A DNA stretch of 64,000 nt. Source: WSZJ01 sp964590435. Its GTDB lineage: Bacteria; Planctomycetota; MHYJ01; WSZJ01. Position numbers and translations under genes: made by a program. The stretch's first letter is position 1. Every line of letters starts with the position of its first letter. The stretch covers positions 59,525 through 123,524 of the forward strand of contig CAZPWT010000067.1 in the NCBI GenBank assembly GCA_964590435.1, given 5' to 3'. Below the pieces are notes generated by a model, which worked only from the letters and a program-made list of their open reading frames with translations, was not told the origin of the DNA and did not search any database. Of this stretch, positions 43,580-52,357 are shown piece after piece.

Positions 43580-44511
43580 CCCCTCCCCGCGTCGGCATCA
43601 GCTCCTGCCTCCTCGGCGAAAACGTCCGCTGGGACGGCGGCCACAAGCGCGACGTCTGGCTCAAGGACGCCCTGGGCCCCCACGTCGAATGGGTCCCCGT
43701 CTGTCCCGAGCTCGAGGTCGGCATGGGCGTCCCCCGCGAAGCCGTCCACCTCGCCGGCGCCCCCGCCAACCCGCGCCTCGTCGGCGTCGACTCCGGCGAC
43801 GACTGGACCGCGCGGATGGAGGCCTACTCCTCGAAGCGCGTCCGCCAGCTCGAGGCGATGGACCTCTCCGGCTACGTCCTCAAGAAGAACTCCCCGAGCT
43901 GCGGCATGGAACGCGTCAAGGTCTGGCGCCCCTCCGGCCAGCCCACCAAGGACGGCGTCGGCGCCTTCGCCGCCGTCCTCATGGAACGCCTCCCCCTCCT
44001 CCCCGTCGAGGAGGAAGGCCGCCTCGAGGACGCCCCCCTCCGCGAACACTTCGTCGAACGCGTCTTCGCCCACCGCCGCTGGCGCGACCTCGCCGGCTCC
44101 CCCTTCCGCGCCCGCGACCTCGTGGACTTCCACGCCCGCCACAAACTCCAGCTTCTCGCCCACTCCCCCGATCACTACCGCCGCCTCGGCCCCCTGGTCG
44201 CCCGCGCAAAGGCGGAGGTCCGCGACGAGTACGGCCGACTGTTCATGGAAGGGCTCTCGCAGAAGGCGACGCGCGGCCGGCACGTGAACGTGCTCCAGCA
44301 CATGGCGGGGTACTTCAAGGAGGGGCTTTCCACGGAGGAGCGGCGCGGGATCGAAGAAGCGATCGCGGACTACCGGGCGCGGGAGGTGGCGCTGGAGGTT
44401 CCGGTGCGTCTGATCCGGCAGGGTGCGCGGCGGCTGAAGGTCGCGTACCTGCTCCAGCAGACGTATTTCGACCCGGCGCCCGCGGGGCTGAAACTTCGGA
44501 ACCACGTGTGA
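43576..44511 (+). CDS. DUF523-DUF1722 fusion protein (YbgA-type)
   Basis: 311 residues. The DUF523 part shows GISSCLLGENVRWDGGHKRD, VCPELEVGMGVPRE and KKNSPSCGMERVKVW with conserved Cys residues. DUF1722 follows (about 160-300) with FHARHKLQLLAHSPDHYRRL. The ybgA-phr neighbour pair is known from enteric bacteria; here it is again directly before a photolyase gene, overlapping it by one base. Role unknown, but the link to photolyase suggests light-related repair or cofactor metabolism. Confidence 0.92.
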   Translation: MTPPRVGISSCLLGENVRWDGGHKRDVWLKDALGPHVEWVPVCPELEVGMGVPREAVHLAGAPANPRLVGVDSGDDWTARMEAYSSKRVRQLEAMDLSGYVLKKNSPSCGMERVKVWRPSGQPTKDGVGAFAAVLMERLPLLPVEEEGRLEDAPLREHFVERVFAHRRWRDLAGSPFRARDLVDFHARHKLQLLAHSPDHYRRLGPLVARAKAEVRDEYGRLFMEGLSQKATRGRHVNVLQHMAGYFKEGLSTEERRGIEEAIADYRAREVALEVPVRLIRQGARRLKVAYLLQQTYFDPAPAGLKLRNHV

Positions 44512-45866
44512 TGGAAGAGCTGACCCGGGACGCACGGGTGTTCGTCCGCCGCGCCGGTCCCCCGGCGTCGGAGGGGCGGTGCGTCGTGCTGTGGATGCAG
44601 CGCGCGCAGCGGGCGGTGGACAACCCGGCGCTCGACGTTGCGATCCGCGCCGCGAACCTCCTCCGCCTCCCGTGCGTGGCGTTCTTCGCGCCGGTCCCGT
44701 TCTATCCCGGCGCCAACCTCCGCCACTACGCGTTCCTGGCGCAGGGTGTGCCGGACATCGCTGAGGGGCTCGCGAAAAAAGGAGTGGGGTTCGTGTTCAG
44801 GCCGTTCCCCGCCCACTCGCTCGACGCGTTTTGCCGCGAGGTCCGCCCCGCGCTGGTCGTCGGCGACGAGAACCCGCTGCGCGAGCCTGACCGCTGGCGC
44901 CGCGCGGTCGCGTCGCTGCTCGAGGTCCCCTTCTGGACCGTCGACGCCGACGTCGTCGTCCCCACGCGCCTCCTCCTCAAGGAGCAGTACGCGGCCCGCA
45001 CGATCCGCCCGAGAATCCGCCGGCTCCTGCCGGAATTCCTGCGCGCGTCGAAGCCCGTGCGGGCCGCGTTCCCCTGGAAAGCCCGCTTCCCCGGCACGCG
45101 CCCCGGCGCGGACTGGCTTCGGGGCTTCCCCTGCGACCGCTCGACGGCCCCCGTCGCGGGCTGGAAGGGCGGCACGACGGCCGCGCTGGCGCGCCTCCGG
45201 CACGTCATCCGCACCCTCCTCCCGCGCTACGACCGCGACCGCAATCACCCGGAATTCGACGGCACCAGCGCGCTCTCCCCCTGGCTCCATTTCGGCCACC
45301 TCTCGCCCCTCACCGTCGCCCTCGCCGTGCGGGACGCCTCCGCGTCGAAAGCCAGCCGCGACGCCTTCCTCGAGCAGCTCATCGTCCGCCGCGAGCTCGC
45401 CGTCAATTTCGCGCGCTTCAATGAGCACTACGACTCGCTCGAGGGCTGCGAAGGCTGGGCGAAAGGCTCCCTGACTCGGCACGCCGGGGACGCGAGGCGG
45501 ACTTACACGGAGGCCGAACTGGAGGGCGCCTCGACGCACGACCCGCTCTGGAACGCGGCGCAGCGGCAGATGACGGGGTCCGGCTGGATGCACAACTACC
45601 TGCGCATGTACTGGGCGAAAAAAATCCTGGAGTGGTCGCCCACGCCCGCCGAGGCCTTCGCCCGCGCCGTCCGCCTCAACGACCGCTGGGAGCTCGACGG
45701 CCGCGACCCCAACGGCTACGCCGGCATCGCCTGGGCGATCGGCGGCAAGCACGACCGCGCCTGGGGCCCCGAGCGCCCCGTGTTCGGGACCGTGCGGTTC
45801 ATGAGCTACGAAAGCACGCGGCGCAAGTTCGACAGCAGGGCGTACATCGCACGGTGGGGCGGCTGA
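44511..45866 (+). CDS. phr: Class II CPD photolyase
   Basis: 451 residues. VVLWMQRAQRAVDNPALDVA opens the antenna domain; the FAD-binding region has SALSPWLHFGHLSPLTVAL, FLEQLIVRRELAVNFARFNE, and GSGWMHNYLRMYWAKKILEW, all typical of class II photolyases. The enzyme repairs cyclobutane pyrimidine dimers with blue light and reduced FAD. It ends the CarH-divergent operon, which fits light-induced expression. Confidence 0.95.
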   Translation: MEELTRDARVFVRRAGPPASEGRCVVLWMQRAQRAVDNPALDVAIRAANLLRLPCVAFFAPVPFYPGANLRHYAFLAQGVPDIAEGLAKKGVGFVFRPFPAHSLDAFCREVRPALVVGDENPLREPDRWRRAVASLLEVPFWTVDADVVVPTRLLLKEQYAARTIRPRIRRLLPEFLRASKPVRAAFPWKARFPGTRPGADWLRGFPCDRSTAPVAGWKGGTTAALARLRHVIRTLLPRYDRDRNHPEFDGTSALSPWLHFGHLSPLTVALAVRDASASKASRDAFLEQLIVRRELAVNFARFNEHYDSLEGCEGWAKGSLTRHAGDARRTYTEAELEGASTHDPLWNAAQRQMTGSGWMHNYLRMYWAKKILEWSPTPAEAFARAVRLNDRWELDGRDPNGYAGIAWAIGGKHDRAWGPERPVFGTVRFMSYESTRRKFDSRAYIARWGG

Positions 45867-45878
45867 AGGCGCCCGGCT

Positions 45879-46766
45879 TCACCCCCTCGCCGCCTCCGTC
45901 ACCGCGATCACCGCCGGGTGCGTCACCTTGCGTTCGACCGAGATCGCGTAGAAACGCTCGACGATCTCCGGCGCGCGGCCGATCACGGCGACGCCGTACT
46001 GGCGGCAGACTTCCCTCTCGACCAGCGACGGCCCCGCGAACGCGCCCTTCCCCGCCTGGGCGAACGTCTTGAGCAGCGCGGAGTCCTCAAAGGCGCCGAC
46101 GACGCGCGGCCGAATGCCCGCGCGCTGCCAGAACCGTTCCAGCCCGCGGGAGAGCGTGGTGTTCTCGAGCGGCTCGAGGAACGGCTCGCGGTCGAGGGAG
46201 CCGGGGAATCCCCGGCGCAGCGCCTTCGCACGGCCGGCGGGGGCGAAGAACGTCACGCCGCACTCGCCCAGCAGGTGGCTCCAGGCCCGCACGCTCACCG
46301 TCGGCGGGACGGGCGAGTCCGAGATCACCAGGTCCAGCTCGTGCACCGAAAGCCGTCCCAGCAGCCGGTCCGGCCGGTCCTCGTGCACCTCCAGCCGAAC
46401 CGGCTCCTTCATCGCCAGCACCGGCGCCAGCAGCCGGTACGCCACGAGCTTCGGGATCGAGTCGGCCACCCCCACCGCGAATTCCAGCGACGCGTCCGGC
46501 GCACGGCCCCGCAGCGCCTCCACCATCTCCTGCCCGGTCCCGAAGATCTCGTCGGCGTACCGGAACGCCACCCGCCCCTGGTCCGTCAGCGCGAGATTGC
46601 GGCCCGCCTTCTCGAACAGCTTCACCCCGAGGTCCCGCTCGAGCGCCCCGATCTGGCTGCTCAGGGTGGCCTGGGTGCGATGAAGCGCCTCCGCGGCGCG
46701 GCCGAGGCTTCCTTCGCGGGCGGTGCGCCAGAAGTACTGCAGGTGGTGGTAGTTGATCCAGTCCAC
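45879..46766 (-). CDS. LysR-family regulator, NhaR-like
   Basis: 295 residues. The N-terminal winged helix shows NYHHLQYFWRTAREGSLGRA and HRTQATLSSQIGALERDLGV; the effector domain follows (about 90-290), with EFAVGVADSIPKLVAYRLLA. The start MDWINYHHLQYFW is characteristic of NhaR, a sodium/pH-responsive regulator. No antiporter gene is adjacent. A perfect TATTC-N6-GAATA palindrome lies in the divergent gap. Confidence 0.88.
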   Translation of the reverse strand: MDWINYHHLQYFWRTAREGSLGRAAEALHRTQATLSSQIGALERDLGVKLFEKAGRNLALTDQGRVAFRYADEIFGTGQEMVEALRGRAPDASLEFAVGVADSIPKLVAYRLLAPVLAMKEPVRLEVHEDRPDRLLGRLSVHELDLVISDSPVPPTVSVRAWSHLLGECGVTFFAPAGRAKALRRGFPGSLDREPFLEPLENTTLSRGLERFWQRAGIRPRVVGAFEDSALLKTFAQAGKGAFAGPSLVEREVCRQYGVAVIGRAPEIVERFYAISVERKVTHPAVIAVTEAARG

Positions 46767-46793
46767 GGGACGGAAGCTTAAGTTTTTTCAAAG

Positions 46794-46809
46794 TATTCTT
46801 CCATGAATA
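46794..46809. promoter_or_regulatory. Palindrome in LysR/HPF divergent gap
   Basis: TATTC-TTCCAT-GAATA is a perfect inverted repeat in an AT-rich stretch 28 bp upstream of the LysR start. LysR regulators commonly bind inverted repeats of this size near their own promoter. Confidence 0.45.
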
Positions 46810-46890
46810 TCAAATAGTCGAACGATCCCCGGCGGCGTATCAATAAGCGCGACGGACGACGAAACAACTCTTCAAGGAAAGGAACCCGCC

Positions 46891-47229
46891 ATGAAGCTTC
46901 GACTGTTCAGCCGTGGCCTCCCGCCCGGCGCCGATTTCCGCGAGTTCGTGGAGACCCGGCTGGGATTCGCGCTGGCCCGCTTCGCGCCCAGGATCCACGA
47001 AGTCCTGGTCCGCCTGCAGGACGAGAACGGCCCGAAGGGGGGCGTGGACAAGGCCTGCCGGGTGAGCGTGAACCTGGGCCGGGAGGGCATGGTGCGGGCG
47101 GAGGACGTGGACCCGGTGCTGGAAGCCGCGGTGTGCCGGGCGACGGAGCGTGCCGGGAGGGCCGTCGCGCGGGCGCTGGAGCGTTCCGGCCACGCGCGGC
47201 GCCGGATTCCAGGCGAAACCGTGACGTAG
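46891..47229 (+). CDS. HPF/RaiA-family ribosome-associated protein
   Basis: 112 residues with AAGGAAAGG upstream. It has the beta-alpha-beta-beta-beta-alpha pattern of the sigma-54 modulation/HPF family: FREFVETRLGFALARFAPRI, HEVLVRLQDENGPKGGVDKA, CRVSVNLGREGMVRAEDVDP, ATERAGRAVARALERSG. Such proteins dimerise or quiet ribosomes in stationary phase. It precedes TerC on the same strand, separated by a hairpin. Confidence 0.8.
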   Translation: MKLRLFSRGLPPGADFREFVETRLGFALARFAPRIHEVLVRLQDENGPKGGVDKACRVSVNLGREGMVRAEDVDPVLEAAVCRATERAGRAVARALERSGHARRRIPGETVT

Positions 47230-47244
47230 CGGTTCGACTCGCCT

Positions 47245-47272
47245 GGCTCCGCGGGGTTCTGCCCGCGGAGCC
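47245..47272. terminator. 11-bp perfect hairpin between HPF and TerC genes
   Basis: GGCTCCGCGGG and CCCGCGGAGCC form a perfect 11-bp stem around GTTCTG. It lies 16 bp past the HPF stop and about 50 bp before the TerC start. No T-tract follows, so it may be a terminator, an attenuator or an RNA-stability element. Confidence 0.5.
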
Positions 47273-47320
47273 GGGCCGCACGCAGGAATCGCCGGGTTTC
47301 CCGGCCGAAAGGAGACTCCC

Positions 47321-48268
47321 GTGGGTTCGACCTGGCTGTACGCGTCGTTCACCGCCTTCGTGGCCCTGATGCTGGCGATCGACCTCGGCATCTTCCACCG
47401 GAAGACGCACGCCGTCTCCCTCCGCGAAGCCCTCACGTGGAGCGGCGTCTGGGTCGGGCTCGCGCTCCTGTTCAACGTGGGAGTCTGGACCTGGCGCGGG
47501 CCGGAAGCGGGAATCCAGTTCCTGACGGGGTACGTCGTCGAGAAGTCGCTGAGCGTCGACAACCTGTTCGTCTTCCTGATCGTCTTCTCGTACTTCGCGG
47601 TGCCGAAGGAACTCGAGCACAAGGTGCTCTTCTGGGGCATCCTGGGCGCGCTCCTCCTGCGCGCCCTCATGATCGCGGCCGGCGCGGCCCTTCTCGCGAA
47701 CTTCCACTGGGTCATCTACGTCTTCGGCGGCTTCCTCATCCTGACGGCGCTCAAGCTGGCGCTGCAGAAGGAGGAGTCCGCCCGCCCCGACCGCAACCCG
47801 GTCGTCCGGATCTTCCGCCGCCTCATGCCCGTGACCGACACCTACGACGGCGACCGGTTCTTCACGCGCCGCGCCGGGAAGCTCGCGGCAACCCCGCTGT
47901 TCCTGGTCCTGCTCACCGTGGAGTTCACCGACGTCGTGTTCGCCGTCGACTCCATCCCCGCGATCTTCGCCATCACTCCCGACCCGTTCATCGTCTACAC
48001 GTCCAACATCTTCGCCATCCTCGGGCTGCGCTCGCTCTACTTCGCGCTGTCCGGCGTCCTGGGACTCTTCACGTACCTCAAGCCCGCCCTTGCGCTCGTG
48101 CTGGGGTTCGTCGGGGTCAAGATGGTCAGCTCGGACTTCGTGAAGATCTCGCCGCTCGTCTCGCTCGGCGTCATCGTCGGGATCCTCGGGGCCGCCATCG
48201 CGCTCAGCCTCCTGAGGCCCCGGCCGCACGCTAAGGAGCCGCTCAAGGCCGAAGGAGAAGCTCTGTGA
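47321..48268 (+). CDS. TerC/Alx-family membrane protein
   Basis: 315 residues from a GTG preceded by AAAGGAG. About eight membrane helices. Signatures: VALMLAIDLGIFHRKTHAVS, FLTGYVVEKSLSVDNLFVFL with the acidic EKSLSVDN, and VEFTDVVFAVDSIPAIFAIT. The family is tied to tellurite resistance, pH response and manganese export. The stop overlaps the next gene start (GTGA). Confidence 0.93.
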   Translation: MGSTWLYASFTAFVALMLAIDLGIFHRKTHAVSLREALTWSGVWVGLALLFNVGVWTWRGPEAGIQFLTGYVVEKSLSVDNLFVFLIVFSYFAVPKELEHKVLFWGILGALLLRALMIAAGAALLANFHWVIYVFGGFLILTALKLALQKEESARPDRNPVVRIFRRLMPVTDTYDGDRFFTRRAGKLAATPLFLVLLTVEFTDVVFAVDSIPAIFAITPDPFIVYTSNIFAILGLRSLYFALSGVLGLFTYLKPALALVLGFVGVKMVSSDFVKISPLVSLGVIVGILGAAIALSLLRPRPHAKEPLKAEGEAL

Positions 48269-48933
48269 ACCGCCTCCGCTGGGGATACCTCGTCGCGCTC
48301 GTCCCCGTCGCCACCGACTGGGTCGATACCGGGCATTTCCCCCTCCACCTCCGCGAGGTCGTCACCGAGGTCATCGTCGGCCTCATCCTGGCCGCGTTCG
48401 TGCACGCCCTCTACCGCGACGCCGACCGCTACCGCGCCCTCTCCGAGACCGATCCCCTCACCGGCCTCCCCAACCGCCGCCGCTTCGAGGACGACCTCGC
48501 CCGCGAGGTCCGCAGGGCCGGCGAAGCGCCGCTCGCCGTGGCCTTCGCGGACGTCGACGCGTTCAAGGAGATCAACGACACGCACGGGCACGAGGCCGGC
48601 GACGAAGTGCTGCGCGCCGTCGGCCGGGCGCTCCGCGCCTCGCTCCGCAGCGGCGACGGCGCCTATCGCATCGGCGGCGACGAGTTCGCGGTCATCCTGC
48701 CGGGCGCGGCGGCGGCCGACGCCCGGGTGGTGCTGTCGGACGCGCTGTCCGACCGGGACGGCGGACCGCTGGCGAGGCTCGGCGTCACGCTCTCGATCGG
48801 CATCGAGGAGCGCCGCGCCGGCGAAAGCGCGAGGGCGCTCCTGCGGCGAAGCGACGCCGCGATGTACGAGGCGAAGGGGGCCCGGTCGCGGAAGAAGGCG
48901 CCGGCGGCGCTTCAGCGGGGAGCGACGCCGTGA
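48265..48933 (+). CDS. Membrane-anchored GGDEF diguanylate cyclase
   Basis: 222 residues from a GTG overlapping the TerC stop. An N-terminal region with one to two hydrophobic helices (YLVALVPVATDW, EVIVGLILAAFVHAL) leads to a GGDEF domain with SETDPLTGLPNRRRFEDDLA, AFADVDAFKEINDTHGHEAG and the active site YRIGGDEFAVIL. It probably makes cyclic di-GMP at the membrane. Its 3' end overlaps the convergent lipocalin gene by 22 bp. Confidence 0.92.
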   Translation: MNRLRWGYLVALVPVATDWVDTGHFPLHLREVVTEVIVGLILAAFVHALYRDADRYRALSETDPLTGLPNRRRFEDDLAREVRRAGEAPLAVAFADVDAFKEINDTHGHEAGDEVLRAVGRALRASLRSGDGAYRIGGDEFAVILPGAAAADARVVLSDALSDRDGGPLARLGVTLSIGIEERRAGESARALLRRSDAAMYEAKGARSRKKAPAALQRGATP

Positions 48934-49436
48934 GGGACGCGGACGAGCGGGGCGAGGTCGAAGCCGAGGTCGCGGGCCTTCGCCAGCAGCCGTGCTTCGA
49001 CGGCGGGATCGAGGTTCGGGTCCCGGGCGAGGATCCAGAGGTAGTCCGTGTCGTCGCCGGCGATGAGCGCCCAGCGGTAGCCCTCGCGGTCGAGTTCCAC
49101 GACGTTGTAGCCGCCGTAGAACGGCCAGAAGAACGTCACGCGCAGTTCCGCGGTGCGGGCGTCGTCGCGGAAGTGCGCCGAGCCTTGCGCTTCGTCCCAC
49201 TCGGCGTCTTCGACATCCCATCCGCGATTGGTGACGGACAGCGTCCCGTCGGGTTTCAGGACGTAGTCCGTGGAGATGTCGGTCAGCCCTTCCTCGAACG
49301 AATTCGGGAGCCGCGCGATCTCGTACCAGCGTCCGGCGTAGCGGGCGGCGTCGAAGTCGCCGACGCCGCGAAAGCGCGGGGTTGACGAGCAGCCGAGGGG
49401 GAGGAGGGCGGCGATCAGGGCGAGGGCTCTTCTCAT
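48912..49436 (-). CDS. Lipocalin-family lipoprotein (Blc-like)
   Basis: 174 residues from the ATG at 49436. The signal ends in a lipobox (LLPLGC). FDAARYAGRWYEIARLPNSF is the lipocalin GxW motif; VTFFWPFYGGYNVVELDREG and YLWILARDPNLDP match bacterial Blc. It should sit in the outer or inner membrane and bind lipids. It overlaps the selenoprotein-like gene by four bases (ATGA). Confidence 0.92.
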   Translation of the reverse strand: MRRALALIAALLPLGCSSTPRFRGVGDFDAARYAGRWYEIARLPNSFEEGLTDISTDYVLKPDGTLSVTNRGWDVEDAEWDEAQGSAHFRDDARTAELRVTFFWPFYGGYNVVELDREGYRWALIAGDDTDYLWILARDPNLDPAVEARLLAKARDLGFDLAPLVRVPHGVAPR

Positions 49437-49990
49437 GAGTTCCTCCGGGCGCCGGCTTCGAGCGCGAGGGAGGCCCAGTCCTGGCGGTCCGCCGCGGAGC
49501 GGGTCGCGGATCGGGCGATGACCTCGCCGCGGTGAAGGAGGACAGCGCCGTGGGACTGGAATTTGTCGCCGGCTGCGAGGGAGAAGCCGCGGCGGCGGGC
49601 GGCGGCGAGGGCGCGCCACCAGAATCGAGGGGACAGGAGTTCGGCGAGGCCGATCCGGGGGATCCCGAAGCGCCGGTACAGGCACAACCCGGGGTCGCTG
49701 ATCGCGCGGGCGTCGCCGAGGCCGAGGGAGGCCAGGGCAGCGCGGGCATTCGCGTCCGAGTCCATGTGCACGACCACGATCTCCGTCTTCGTCGCGGCGA
49801 TCTCACGGCGCCGGGCGGCGACGTCCGCCAGCGCTTCGCGGCAGAGGGATCAGCCGAAGTGGCGGACGAAGAGGACGAGGGTGGGGCTGGCGGAGGGGAT
49901 TTCCGCGGACGGTGCGGCGGGAACGGGGGCGAGGAGGGAGGCGGCGGCCTCGAGGACGGCGCCGCAGGGGTCGCAGGTCAGGGATCGCAT
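49433..49990 (-). CDS. Probable selenoprotein, AhpC/TSA_2-type peroxiredoxin (in-frame TGA = Sec47)
   Basis: One 185-residue protein if the TGA at 49852-49850 is read as selenocysteine. The reading frame before and after the TGA is continuous: SPTLVLFVRHFG, TGA, then SLCREALADVAARRREIAAT. In the AhpC/TSA_2 (PRXL2) family this position is Cys (RHFGCxxCRE), so the redox motif becomes UxxC. Conventional calling would start at an internal Met and lose the N-terminal third. Downstream, CCGC-N9-GCGG could form a small stem-loop at 49841-49825, consistent with a bacterial SECIS. The stop overlaps the lipocalin start. No sel genes are in the window, so this needs the genome. Confidence 0.75.
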
Positions 49991-50034
49991 GGGGGGCTCT
50001 CTTTCGTGAATGGGGCTTGCATCTTTGAACTTAC

Positions 50035-50050
50035 TTCAATATTTTTTGAA
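50035..50050. promoter_or_regulatory. AT-rich palindrome before XRE-cupin gene
   Basis: TTCAA-TATTTT-TTGAA is a perfect inverted repeat in an AT-rich island upstream of the XRE-type regulator. Such a site is a candidate operator for autoregulation. Confidence 0.5.
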
Positions 50051-50141
50051 TACAAGGCCGTGCACGCGATTCAGGGCGGGTCGTTTTCACAGGGGGCGAA
50101 AAAACGCCTCCCGTTTCTCATCCCGATGGAAAGGGCCCTTC

Positions 50142-50732
50142 ATGCTCTCCGACACGCTCGACAAAGGCCTCCGCCGCTACGCCATCGGCGACAAGCTGAA
50201 ATCGCTCCGGCTGCGCAAGCAGATGGGGCTCGTCCAGCTCGCCGCGCACACCGGGCTCTCCCCCGCGATGCTCTCCAAGCTCGAACGCGGGCAGGTCTTC
50301 CCCACCCTGCCGACCCTGCTGCGCATCGCCCTCGTTTTCAACGTCGGCCTCGACCACTTCTTCTCCGACGCCGACCGGCGCCGCGGGATCGCCGTGTCCC
50401 GCGCCGCGGGGCGGGTCCGGCTCCCGGAGCCGCCGGGCGCACGCGAGGCCGGCTGGCACTTCGAAGCGCTGGACCACGCCGCCGTGGACAAGAAGCTGTC
50501 GGCGTGGCTCGCGGAGTTCCACCCGGTTCCGGCGGGGATTGTGCGGACCCACCACCACCCGGGGATCGAGTTCCTCTTCGTCGCGAGCGGGCGCCTCGTG
50601 CTGTCGATCAAGGACGAGGAGCCGCTCACGCTCGACGCCGGGGACGCGGTTTACTTCGACGGCTCGCGGCCGCACGGCTACCGGAAGGCCGGCAGCGCGC
50701 CGTGCCGCGCGGTCGTGATCACGGTTCCGTAG
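50142..50732 (+). CDS. XRE-family regulator with cupin domain
   Basis: 196 residues from the ATG at 50142, preceded by GGAAAGG. The helix-turn-helix reads LRLRKQMGLVQLAAHTGLSP followed by MLSKLERGQVFPTLPTLLRI; the cupin has RTHHHPGIEFLFVASGRLVL, then DAVYFDGSRPHGYRK. Such regulators sense small metabolites bound in the cupin. It is upstream of an unrelated squalene-cyclase-fold gene. Confidence 0.92.
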   Translation: MLSDTLDKGLRRYAIGDKLKSLRLRKQMGLVQLAAHTGLSPAMLSKLERGQVFPTLPTLLRIALVFNVGLDHFFSDADRRRGIAVSRAAGRVRLPEPPGAREAGWHFEALDHAAVDKKLSAWLAEFHPVPAGIVRTHHHPGIEFLFVASGRLVLSIKDEEPLTLDAGDAVYFDGSRPHGYRKAGSAPCRAVVITVP

Positions 50733-50776
50733 CCGGATTTTCAGAACCCGGCGGCGTCAGGGACGTTCAGACGGGC

Positions 50777-52354
50777 ATGAGGGGGTTCCTGGAAAAGCTG
50801 CGCGCGGTCCCGTGGTGGGTCCTTTCGGGGGGACTGCACGCGTTCGTGATGACCGTGCTGATGGTGCACACCTATGACACGGTCACGGCGACGGGTCCGG
50901 TCGCGGCGATGCAGGTCCGCCTGTCGCGGCCGTCGCTGGAGGTCCGGGATGAAGCGCCTCCTCCCGCGCAACTGACGGAGCGTTCCGCGCCGGCGTCCGC
51001 CCCGGTGGAGGCGGGCGGCCCCCCGGAGCGCCCGGGAAGCGAGCCCGAGATCCTGTTGCAGGAAGCGGAGCTGGGAGACTATGTCCCCGACGGCCCGGGC
51101 GAGCCTGAACTCGCTGAACTCCTCCCGTCGACCGAAACCGCTTCGGGCCTCCTGAACATCGGCGGCCCTTCCCGCCGCGCCGGCGTCATGGGGCCGGCGC
51201 GCTCGCTGGATCTCACCCGCGGCGGGCCCTTCGCCGGGCGGCGCCCCGGGCGCCACGGCGGCGGCGCGACGACGCAGACCGAGGCGGCGATGCTGGCCGG
51301 GCTCCGCTGGCTCGCGCGGCACCAGGCGGAAGACGGCCGCTGGGCCGCCGCGGGGTTTGGGTCCCGCTGCGCGAAGGGACCGACGTGCCCGGGGATCGGG
51401 GACGACGACAACGACGCCGGGATCACGGGACTCGCGCTGCTCGCGTTCCTCGGCGCCGGCTACACCCACCTGTCGCGCGACACGTACGTCGACAAGCCCA
51501 CGGGCCGCGTCATCTGCGTCGGGACGGTCGTGCGCGAAGGGCTCAAGTGGCTGATGGCGTCGCAGCTCCAGGACGGGCGCTTCCCCGGCCGCCAGTATCC
51601 GACGTACAACTCGGCGATCGCGACCGCCGCGGTCGCGGAGGCCTACGGGCTCACGAAGGCGGCGATCTTCAAGGAGTCGGCCCAGCGCGGCGTCGACTAC
51701 CTGCTGCTCTCGCAGAACCCGTACTACGGCTGGCGCTACTCGAAGCGCTGCGGCGACAACGACACGTCCAACCTGGGCTTCGTGATCATGGCGCTTCACT
51801 CGGCGCAGATGGCGGGGCTGGTGGGCATCGAGACGGGGTACGACGGAGCGCGCAAGTACCTCGACGACGTGACGGACGGGACGTACGGCAACGTCGGGTA
51901 CATGATCCGCGGGGACGCCGGGTCGGTCCGTTTTCCCGAGACGTCGGCGTGGAACATCCACCGCTCGATGACCGGCGTCGGCGTGATGTGCCGGACGTTC
52001 ATGGACGGCGCGCCGTCGCATCCCTCGATCCCCGCGGGCGTCGCGATGCTCGCCGCCGACCTGCCCGAGTGGAAGAAGGGGAACGTCGATTACTACTACT
52101 GGTACTACGGCACGCTCGCCGAGTACCTGGGGGACGCGGACGGGGTTCACTGGAAGAAGTGGAACGACGCGCTGGTCAAGGCGCTCCTGCCTCACCAGCA
52201 CGGGGAGAAGGACGGGTGCCTCGACGGCTCGTGGGATACGGACGTCGACCGCACGTCGTTCAAGGGCGCCGGCCGCGTCTACGCCACCGCGCTCAACACG
52301 CTGACGCTGGAGGTCTACTACCGGTTTCCGAAGGCGTTCGGCGTCCGGAAGTAG
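50777..52354 (+). CDS. Membrane-anchored squalene-cyclase/prenyltransferase-repeat protein
   Basis: 525 residues. One N-terminal membrane helix (LSGGLHAFVMTVLMVH), a Pro/Glu-rich linker (about 45-165), then an alpha/alpha-barrel with repeats such as LRWLARHQAEDGRWAAAGFG, LKWLMASQLQDGRFPG, and VDYLLLSQNPYYGWRYSKRC. This fold is shared by prenyltransferases and terpene cyclases, but the catalytic DxDD motif is not seen, so it is probably a binding or structural protein as in many planctomycete relatives. Confidence 0.88.
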   Translation: MRGFLEKLRAVPWWVLSGGLHAFVMTVLMVHTYDTVTATGPVAAMQVRLSRPSLEVRDEAPPPAQLTERSAPASAPVEAGGPPERPGSEPEILLQEAELGDYVPDGPGEPELAELLPSTETASGLLNIGGPSRRAGVMGPARSLDLTRGGPFAGRRPGRHGGGATTQTEAAMLAGLRWLARHQAEDGRWAAAGFGSRCAKGPTCPGIGDDDNDAGITGLALLAFLGAGYTHLSRDTYVDKPTGRVICVGTVVREGLKWLMASQLQDGRFPGRQYPTYNSAIATAAVAEAYGLTKAAIFKESAQRGVDYLLLSQNPYYGWRYSKRCGDNDTSNLGFVIMALHSAQMAGLVGIETGYDGARKYLDDVTDGTYGNVGYMIRGDAGSVRFPETSAWNIHRSMTGVGVMCRTFMDGAPSHPSIPAGVAMLAADLPEWKKGNVDYYYWYYGTLAEYLGDADGVHWKKWNDALVKALLPHQHGEKDGCLDGSWDTDVDRTSFKGAGRVYATALNTLTLEVYYRFPKAFGVRK

Positions 52355-52357
52355 GCT

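Noticed and set aside
47230..47320. A manganese riboswitch before TerC
   Set aside because: Only a simple 11-bp hairpin is visible; the conserved yybP-ykoY core is not recognised.
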